DNA from: Clostridia bacterium
GTDB taxonomy: Bacteria; Bacillota; Clostridia; UMGS1840; HGM11507
NCBI GenBank assembly: GCA_017414505.1
Contig: JAFQLQ010000008.1
Coordinates: 1 to 64,000, forward strand
Length of the DNA stretch: 64,000 bases
Reading direction: 5' to 3'
Below, piece by piece: positions 58,853 to 64,000 of this stretch; position 1 is the stretch's first letter; each line of letters starts with the position of its first letter. The position numbers and the translations under genes are program-made. The notes below the pieces were generated by a model that saw only the letters and a list, made by a program, of their open reading frames with translations, searched no databases and had not been told where the DNA came from.

Positions 58853-60124
58853 CTAATCAAAATCAAGTACCTCTTTATCAGACGGAGGATTTCCCACTTC
58901 GGGGAATTTTATTGTTTTATTATTGTTAACTGCGCTTTCGTTGGCAAGAATTCCCGTAAGAGTAAATTCGGCAGCTCTCCACGCATTTATGGGAGGAAGC
59001 TTATCCATGACAACAGCTTTTACAAAATCATCAACATTGAAAAAATGCGTGCCGTTATGTCCGATTATATCCAAACTTTCTTTTTTCCGGAATTCAGCTT
59101 CCATTTTGCGTAAAACTTCAGGAAGTCTTGCCGTATTCTGAATCGGAGAAAAACCGGTGTGATATTTATAGTTTAATCTCCCCAGTTTTGGATCAATTTT
59201 TCCTTTATCCTCAATAAATGAAAATGTATTTATTTCATCGCTTACATCAATGGAATCCGCTTGCTGACCGAAAACGTTGCCCAACGTTAGCAGATGCTGA
59301 TTTCCGCTGCATTCATATGTTCCTTTTGTTCCGTAAATGCCGGTAATAAAGCTGGACGGTTTAATTGAACCGATTCTTCTAAATTCGTTAAGTCTGCCGA
59401 TTGCACCGTTTTTAAACCGTACAATAGCGGTCTGATTGGAAAAAGGATTATCCCAGTTATTTACTCCTTTTCCGTAAAATCCGTCGCCGATTTTATCCAC
59501 ATAACCGAAGCAGGTAATTTCCACAGGGGAGCTTCCAATAGAAGAAATAAGCATAGATGCGGAATGTGTTCCGTAAAGCATTGGCGGAATTCCTATTTCT
59601 CTGTTGGCATTTTCCCCACTGGATTTATAGGAATCCAAAAATTCAGTAATATTGTGATAATACTGTGCTTCTCCGTATGTAACATCGCCTAAAACGCCCT
59701 CTTTTATGCGCTTTCTGTTCCATATTGCACACGGAAAATAATAGCAGGTTTCCCCCATTGCAAAAGTTAACCCTGTTTTTTCAACCAAATCAAGAATTTC
59801 AAATACTTCATCAACAGTACATCCCATAGGAACAGCCGTGAACACATTTTTACCCGCCTTTAGCCCCTGAATAATAAGCGGCCCGTGCTGATGGCGCTGA
59901 GCAAAAACACCAACAGAGTTCAAATCCGGTTCTTTTTCCAGCATTTCATCATAAGTTTTATACATTTTAATTTTGTATTTTTCTTCCACAAATTTTCTGC
60001 GCTCATCTAAAATCTCTGCACCAACTACTTTTTCAACGTCAGGGTGCGCCATAAATATTTCAAGATGACTTAATGAAAAACTCCCAAATCCTACGATACC
60101 AATACGTACTTTTTTCTCTGACAT
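58853..60124 (-). CDS. Gfo/Idh/MocA family oxidoreductase
   Basis: 423 residues from ATG 60124 (GAGGAGTGA upstream). The Rossmann motif is IGIVGFGSFSLSHLE; the usual EKP is replaced by FTAVPMGCTVDEV, so the conserved Lys is missing at that position. MLYGTHSASMLISSIG supplies the later active-site His region. A sugar-type substrate is likely. It is divergent from an AraC regulator 111 bp away, which may control it. Confidence 0.88.
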   Translation of the reverse strand: MSEKKVRIGIVGFGSFSLSHLEIFMAHPDVEKVVGAEILDERRKFVEEKYKIKMYKTYDEMLEKEPDLNSVGVFAQRHQHGPLIIQGLKAGKNVFTAVPMGCTVDEVFEILDLVEKTGLTFAMGETCYYFPCAIWNRKRIKEGVLGDVTYGEAQYYHNITEFLDSYKSSGENANREIGIPPMLYGTHSASMLISSIGSSPVEITCFGYVDKIGDGFYGKGVNNWDNPFSNQTAIVRFKNGAIGRLNEFRRIGSIKPSSFITGIYGTKGTYECSGNQHLLTLGNVFGQQADSIDVSDEINTFSFIEDKGKIDPKLGRLNYKYHTGFSPIQNTARLPEVLRKMEAEFRKKESLDIIGHNGTHFFNVDDFVKAVVMDKLPPINAWRAAEFTLTGILANESAVNNNKTIKFPEVGNPPSDKEVLDFD

Positions 60125-60144
60125 AAAATTCACTCCTCATTAAC

Positions 60145-60174
60145 ATTATACTTCAATTATAAAAAACAAAGCAA
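60145..60174 (-). promoter_or_regulatory. Promoter of the oxidoreductase gene
   Basis: Minus strand: TTGCTT (60169-60174), 18-nt spacer, TATAAT (60145-60150). Ten bases from the divergent araC-type promoter, so shared control is likely. Confidence 0.55.
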
Positions 60175-60184
60175 AAAAAGTAAA

Positions 60185-60213
60185 TTGACAAATCAACAAA
60201 TATTTTGTATAAT
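60185..60213 (+). promoter_or_regulatory. Sigma-A type promoter of the AraC-family gene
   Basis: TTGACA (60185-60190), 17-nt spacer, TATAAT (60208-60213), about 22 nt before the ATG. Confidence 0.7.
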
Positions 60214-60235
60214 TCAACCAAAGGAGAATGATTTT

Positions 60236-61039
60236 ATGAAAAATCTCAATTTTATTGCAAGCAACAGTCACTGTATAGACGAAATATCAACCTATAAGGG
60301 TTCGGCAAATGCACCTGCTATAACAGTTGTAGAAAAAGGCGAGCGCCTCCACCAGCGTTTTTTCTACATTACCGAGGGCACAATTATTTTTACTCTCCCA
60401 TCAGGCAAAAAGCTTGTTGCTGAAAAAAACTCCATAGTTTATCTGCCTTACGACTGTTCATATAAAAGTTGCTGGACAAATTGCGAAAACTGCAGTTATA
60501 TTGGTATAAAATTTATAATTTACGACCGCAACAGCGAGATAATCAATCTCGAGGAAGAAATCTGCACAATTATAAACGACAAAACAGAAAAATATCTCTA
60601 TATGTTTGAAAAAATACATGAAAGCTGGATTTCAAAAGTTGAGCCGGGATTTAAGACAATGAAATTGTTTTATGAAATTCTGGAGGAATTAAAAACAAAC
60701 GATGAAAAGCAGAAACTTAAGAAAAAACATTCTAAAATATATAAAGCTGTGATTTATCTAGAAAATCACAGCATAGAAAACACACCGGTTTCCGACCTTG
60801 CAAAAATGTGCAATATGAGCCTTACATCTTTTCGCAGAATTTTCAGGGAAGAAACCGGCACTTCACCCGTAAAATACAGAAATCGCCTTAAAATGCAGAA
60901 AGCAAAGGAGCTTCTTTTAAATGGCGAAAACACTGTAACAGAAATTGCAGAAGCACTAAACTGCACAGATGTATATTATTTCAGCAAAATGTTCAAAGCA
61001 GAATTCGGAGTATCTCCGGGATGTTTTAAAAATAACTAA
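60236..61039 (+). CDS. AraC-family transcriptional regulator
   Basis: 267 residues from ATG 60236 (AAAGGAGAATG upstream). An N-terminal cupin-like sensor (about 20-120, with the HQRFFYITEGTIIFTLPSG strand pair) is followed by the C-terminal double HTH: VSDLAKMCNMSLTSFRRIF and VTEIAEALNCTDVYYFSKMF, ending FGVSPGCF. It probably senses a sugar and controls the divergent oxidoreductase. Its stop interlocks with that of spoIIIAH. Confidence 0.93.
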   Translation: MKNLNFIASNSHCIDEISTYKGSANAPAITVVEKGERLHQRFFYITEGTIIFTLPSGKKLVAEKNSIVYLPYDCSYKSCWTNCENCSYIGIKFIIYDRNSEIINLEEEICTIINDKTEKYLYMFEKIHESWISKVEPGFKTMKLFYEILEELKTNDEKQKLKKKHSKIYKAVIYLENHSIENTPVSDLAKMCNMSLTSFRRIFREETGTSPVKYRNRLKMQKAKELLLNGENTVTEIAEALNCTDVYYFSKMFKAEFGVSPGCFKNN

Positions 61040-61572
61040 TCAATCTGAATAACCTTTATTTTATCGTTTTCAAACCCTGCCGCACTTTTTGCCGCATCGG
61101 TAATTTTTATTATATCCTCTTCTGTAAGCTCATCCACGCCTACTGCAACAGTAACACCGTCGTCGTTTATAAAGGCGCTTACAGAAGTGTAGCCTTTTCC
61201 CATAAGAACATTTTCAATATTACTTTCACGCTCTACATTTTTAGCAATGTTTATTATACATTCCTGAGCCTGTTGTTTTGCTTCCGGAGTGGAATTTTCG
61301 TTATTTGCCACCTGATTTAAAATATCAAGCTCCTCTGCCCTTGCTTTTTCCTTGTTGAATTCGGTTTCCTCAAAGTAATCGGTATTTTCCGTAACGTTTA
61401 CAAACTTGGCTTCACCGTAAACATCCGGCTCGGATTCAATGTTTTCCTGCTTTAAAACGGCTATATCCCCGCCTGCACGGTTATCCATACAGATAAAATT
61501 TATGTAGCCCGCCGCAATTAACATCATTACCATCAGTGTTGTAACAATCTGCTTCTTTTTAATAACAATCAT
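61036..61572 (-). CDS. spoIIIAH: Stage III sporulation protein AH
   Basis: Mother-cell membrane protein whose extracellular domain pairs with SpoIIQ in the forespore feeding-tube channel. 178 residues. One N-terminal membrane helix (about 9-28), an acidic linker, then a YscJ/FliF-like ring domain in the last 100 residues (ECIINIAKNVERESNIE...VGVDELTEEDIIKITDAA). It overlaps the convergent AraC gene by 4 bp and ends the spoIIIA operon. Confidence 0.92.
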   Translation of the reverse strand: MIVIKKKQIVTTLMVMMLIAAGYINFICMDNRAGGDIAVLKQENIESEPDVYGEAKFVNVTENTDYFEETEFNKEKARAEELDILNQVANNENSTPEAKQQAQECIINIAKNVERESNIENVLMGKGYTSVSAFINDDGVTVAVGVDELTEEDIIKITDAAKSAAGFENDKIKVIQID

Positions 61573-61574
61573 TT

Positions 61575-62105
61575 TTACTCGTTCCTTTCATTTATAACTA
61601 TACTTATTCTGTTTGAGCCTATTCCCAAAGCACCCTTCACAGAATTTAAAATTTTAATTTCCAGTTCTCTTGAATATTCACCGCTTACTACCACCGCCAC
61701 CCCCTTTACCTCCGGCAGTAACTCCCGTACAACAACGGGAGCTTCGTCACCGTTTTCCCGTTTAAAAGCGGCAGTGCTTTCTCTGTCCTGATTTTCCGTT
61801 TCGCCGTTATTTTCAAGGCTTACTTTTTCTTCACTTAAATATTCGGTTTTTCCGTTGTCTGAAAAAGTTAACATCACTTTTACTATGTCAACACCGTTAA
61901 TGGATTTTATTATATCGGAAATTTCCTTTTCAAGAGTAATTTTATATTCGTTCACATCAAATTTAAGAGGAGTAATTTCTTTTTGCTTTTCTCCGGAAGA
62001 AAAGCTTCCCGAAAGCAGAAGCAGAACAATTCCCAGAACCGCTGTGCAAATAAAAATTTTATTATTTTTATCAAGTTTATATTTCTCAAAAAGCTTTTTT
62101 AACAT
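61575..62105 (-). CDS. spoIIIAG: Stage III sporulation protein AG
   Basis: Ring-forming membrane protein of the SpoIIIA-SpoIIQ complex. 176 residues from ATG 62105 (GGAG 10 nt upstream). One membrane helix (about 17-34), then a ring-building domain with YLSEEKV, VVRELLPEVKGVAVVVSG and EIKILNSVKGALGI. The start lies just behind spoIIIAF. Motifs agree with the FliF/EscJ-like family. Confidence 0.93.
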   Translation of the reverse strand: MLKKLFEKYKLDKNNKIFICTAVLGIVLLLLSGSFSSGEKQKEITPLKFDVNEYKITLEKEISDIIKSINGVDIVKVMLTFSDNGKTEYLSEEKVSLENNGETENQDRESTAAFKRENGDEAPVVVRELLPEVKGVAVVVSGEYSRELEIKILNSVKGALGIGSNRISIVINERNE

Positions 62106-62110
62106 AAGTA

Positions 62111-62560
62111 TCATTCTCCGATAACAACGGTTTTTTCATCAATTTCGAATTCCTTTGTTAATATTTCTATGACCTTGTCTTTAAAAACAGAACTTTCTTT
62201 TATATTTATGTGAACTTTTTTTATTCTGTTTTCGCCGTCAAAATCAATCGCTAGATAGATAACTTCTATATTTTCAGCCTTTAAGCGTTCTCTTATCTGT
62301 TTTTCAAAAGAAAGATAAAATTCTTCGGCAATCACCTTATTAAGCCCTGATACCGACGAATTTTCTTCGATATTAAATTCCGGAAAATCAAAATATGAAA
62401 TTTCTGCTTTAATATGTGTGATACCGCTTATAAGCACCGTCAGCATAACAATCCCGAAAACAGAACGTATGTATTTTGCAAATTTTCCTTCAGGAAGAAG
62501 CATTTCCAGAATAACGCTTATAAAAACAATTCCCGTAAGACTTTTAAAAACAGAAATCAT
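62111..62560 (-). CDS. spoIIIAF: Stage III sporulation protein AF
   Basis: 149 residues from ATG 62560, which shares one base with the spoIIIAE stop (GGAGG upstream); longer frames are rejected. Two membrane helices lie at the N terminus with LEMLLPEGKFAKYIRSVFGIVMLT, the family signature, between them. A cytosolic or extracellular ring-like domain follows. Part of the feeding-tube complex. Confidence 0.93.
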   Translation of the reverse strand: MISVFKSLTGIVFISVILEMLLPEGKFAKYIRSVFGIVMLTVLISGITHIKAEISYFDFPEFNIEENSSVSGLNKVIAEEFYLSFEKQIRERLKAENIEVIYLAIDFDGENRIKKVHINIKESSVFKDKVIEILTKEFEIDEKTVVIGE

Positions 62561-63648
62561 TATGTACCTCCACTCATAATTACCGCAGAAAAAACAAGAA
62601 AAACAAACACATTGCATACAACAAGAGTTCCTACGATACCGATTGTATTTCCTATACTGTGCAGTAAATCAGCAGGTTTTCGTTCTCCGAGAGGTTCTGT
62701 AACCGATGCAGTAAGCCAGAAAAGAAAAACAACAATAAATATTTTTACAACAGGAATAACAGCAATGTATAAAATTCCGATAATTCCCGTAATTCCCAGT
62801 GCTCCCTTTATCATTTTAAACGATGCCACTACCGTTTCCACGCCATCGGCAAGAATTCCGCCAACTACCGGAACAAAGGTTGCTACTGCAAATTTTGCAC
62901 TTTTTAATTTTAGTCCTCCCATAGCTTCGCCTGCCATATTTGCAGCAGTAACAAGCATCATATAAAGTGTAACCGAAAAAACCATGCTCCATTTTGTAAA
63001 ACGACTTATTAAATCGCCAAAATATTTAAGCCGCCCGGTTCCTAAAATATTATCGGTAAGATTAAGAGCAAAGCTTATTGTAGTAAGAGGGAAGAAAAAT
63101 TTCAAAATAACATCACCGAAAAGCTGAGAAGTTATAAAAAGCGCAGGCTTTACAAAAGCCGCCCCTACGGCATTTCCGCTATATGCATAAAGAGTAAAAA
63201 GAACCGGCACAATACACTTGGTAACTGTATTTATCTCAACAAGGGTATTTTCAGCAAGAGCAATAATATCATTAAAAACATAAACCGCAACAGCGGCAAT
63301 TATTGCGTATAAAACAAGATGTGCCGTCATAACAACAGAATTTTCCGTATTAAGTGACATATTTGACAGCAAAGAAAATAAAACAACCGGAATAATAAGG
63401 CTTAAAATAAGTTTTCCGCATTTATATAATTCTCCGCTGAGCACAGCAAAAATTTTTTCAGGCAAGTCCATATCAGATAAATCTGTTATACCGTTTTCAA
63501 TCTGGTTGAGAAAATCCGCAAATGAAAAACCCTCAATTTCGCTATCCAGTATTTTCAGCTCGTCCTGAATATAAGCCTCAACGCCGGAGGCATTTGCCGT
63601 TATGCAAATCAGGAAAAAAAGAATTAAAACAAAAAACACTTTTTTCAT
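62560..63648 (-). CDS. spoIIIAE: Stage III sporulation protein AE
   Basis: Largest membrane component of the SpoIIIA complex. 362 residues, with a signal-like N-terminal helix and about seven more membrane helices. SLNTENSVVMTAHL, TVTKCIVPVLFTLYAYSG and FVPVVGGILADGVETVVAS match the family. Complete; 13 bp after spoIIIAD. Confidence 0.95.
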   Translation of the reverse strand: MKKVFFVLILFFLICITANASGVEAYIQDELKILDSEIEGFSFADFLNQIENGITDLSDMDLPEKIFAVLSGELYKCGKLILSLIIPVVLFSLLSNMSLNTENSVVMTAHLVLYAIIAAVAVYVFNDIIALAENTLVEINTVTKCIVPVLFTLYAYSGNAVGAAFVKPALFITSQLFGDVILKFFFPLTTISFALNLTDNILGTGRLKYFGDLISRFTKWSMVFSVTLYMMLVTAANMAGEAMGGLKLKSAKFAVATFVPVVGGILADGVETVVASFKMIKGALGITGIIGILYIAVIPVVKIFIVVFLFWLTASVTEPLGERKPADLLHSIGNTIGIVGTLVVCNVFVFLVFSAVIMSGGT

Positions 63649-63661
63649 AGGTACTTCCCTT

Positions 63662-64000
63662 TCAGAAAAAACGAGAAATCATATCAAACAGGCTTTCAAT
63701 AACAGGAAGACTTAAAACAAAAATAACCGCCTTGCCTGCAAATTCTATTTTTTTGGCAATGGCCGATTCCCCCGCATCGTTGAAAACTGCCGAAGAATAT
63801 TCGCACACATATGAAACTCCCACCACTTTAAGAATAATTCCAAGATATATAAAATCAATACCGCTTTCCTTCGCAATCTGATTTACCTTGTCCGTAACCT
63901 GCGTAAACACAGCAGAAAGCAGTGTAAGCATCAGAAGTCCGAAAGCAACCGAAATAAAAACTGCATATTCCGGTTGGTTTTTACGGAAAATGGCATTTAT
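63662..64000 (-). CDS. spoIIIAD: Stage III sporulation protein AD (partial, cut by the window edge)
   Basis: The frame is open to base 64000, giving 112 C-terminal residues of a protein usually about 130 long; the start lies outside. Two to three membrane helices. ESGIDFIYLGIILKVVGVSYVCEY and SAIAKKIEFAGKAVIFVLSLPV correspond to the conserved SpoIIIAD core. An internal ATG at 63931 is unlikely to be the true start because coding continues upstream with homologous sequence. Confidence 0.92.
   Translation of the reverse strand: MNAIFRKNQPEYAVFISVAFGLLMLTLLSAVFTQVTDKVNQIAKESGIDFIYLGIILKVVGVSYVCEYSSAVFNDAGESAIAKKIEFAGKAVIFVLSLPVIESLFDMISRFF

Overview
The window looks like a chromosomal piece of an anaerobic, endospore-forming, low-GC Clostridia (Oscillospirales-like, probably gut-associated). 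The basis is the sporulation loci (spoIIA operon, spoVAC, spoIIID, spoIVFA-like/spoIVFB, spoIIIAD-AH), the [FeFe]-hydrogenase maturases HydF and HydG, a glycyl radical enzyme, FeoAB, strong Shine-Dalgarno sequences, and the firmicute-style rimP-nusA-infB and uppS-cdsA-dxr operons. No genome comparison was possible, so the taxonomic call is inference.

Layout. 0-6.5 kb (minus strand): rpsO-pnp with structured leaders, then efp with a Cys/Asp-rich CD1247-like protein and a radical SAM protein, then an Xaa-Pro peptidase with aroQ. 6.6-9.4 kb (plus): feoAB followed by a ribbon-helix-helix-like small gene and an unknown. 9.5-12.8 kb: a GH88 hydrolase facing a sugar isomerase/oxidoreductase pair. 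12.9-14.1 kb: queH and two small XRE regulators. 14.1-24.6 kb (minus): hydG-hydF, an ABC exporter, dxr-cdsA-uppS, two membrane proteins and a glycyl radical enzyme preceded by a phosphoesterase. 25.5-30.3 kb: a sporulation block (spoIVFA-like, spoIVFB, a metallo-beta-lactamase protein; spoIIAA-spoIIAB-sigF-spoVAC; spoIIID). 30.4-32.7 kb: a GH38 alpha-mannosidase.

32.8-46 kb is the accessory region. A plus-strand run encodes a PAS protein, a single-domain alkyltransferase, a sirtuin, a truncated EamA protein with a His-rich tail, a rhodanese lipoprotein, a TIGR04076 protein, a nitroreductase and an iron alcohol dehydrogenase. After it come several XRE regulators, one fused to a complete desulfoferrodoxin and one to a zinc ribbon, and a GNAT acetyltransferase. 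A cassette of XRE regulator, C5 DNA methyltransferase, HNH endonuclease, DUF6680-like membrane protein and ArsC-like protein then lies between a 37-bp exact copy of the inside of a tRNA-Ser gene (41.8 kb) and the intact tRNA-Ser(CGA) at 46.0 kb. This is the most likely transferred segment in the window.

46.1-58.1 kb (minus) is one long, tightly packed gene run, rimP-nusA-ylxR-ylxQ-infB-rbfA-nrnA-truB-ribF-pgeF-(oligopeptide-binding lipoprotein)-ddl-murI. tRNA-Ser sits just downstream on the same strand. The rimP leader holds a terminator-like hairpin where NusA autoregulation acts in Bacillus. 58.1-61.0 kb: a one-pass membrane protein and a Gfo/Idh/MocA oxidoreductase divergent from an AraC regulator. 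61.0-64.0 kb (minus): the spoIIIA operon from AD (cut by the window edge) to AH.

No CRISPR array, rRNA, transposase or integrase was seen. Many start codons were moved inward from the longest reading frame to the ATG with the best ribosome binding site; this is stated where it was done.
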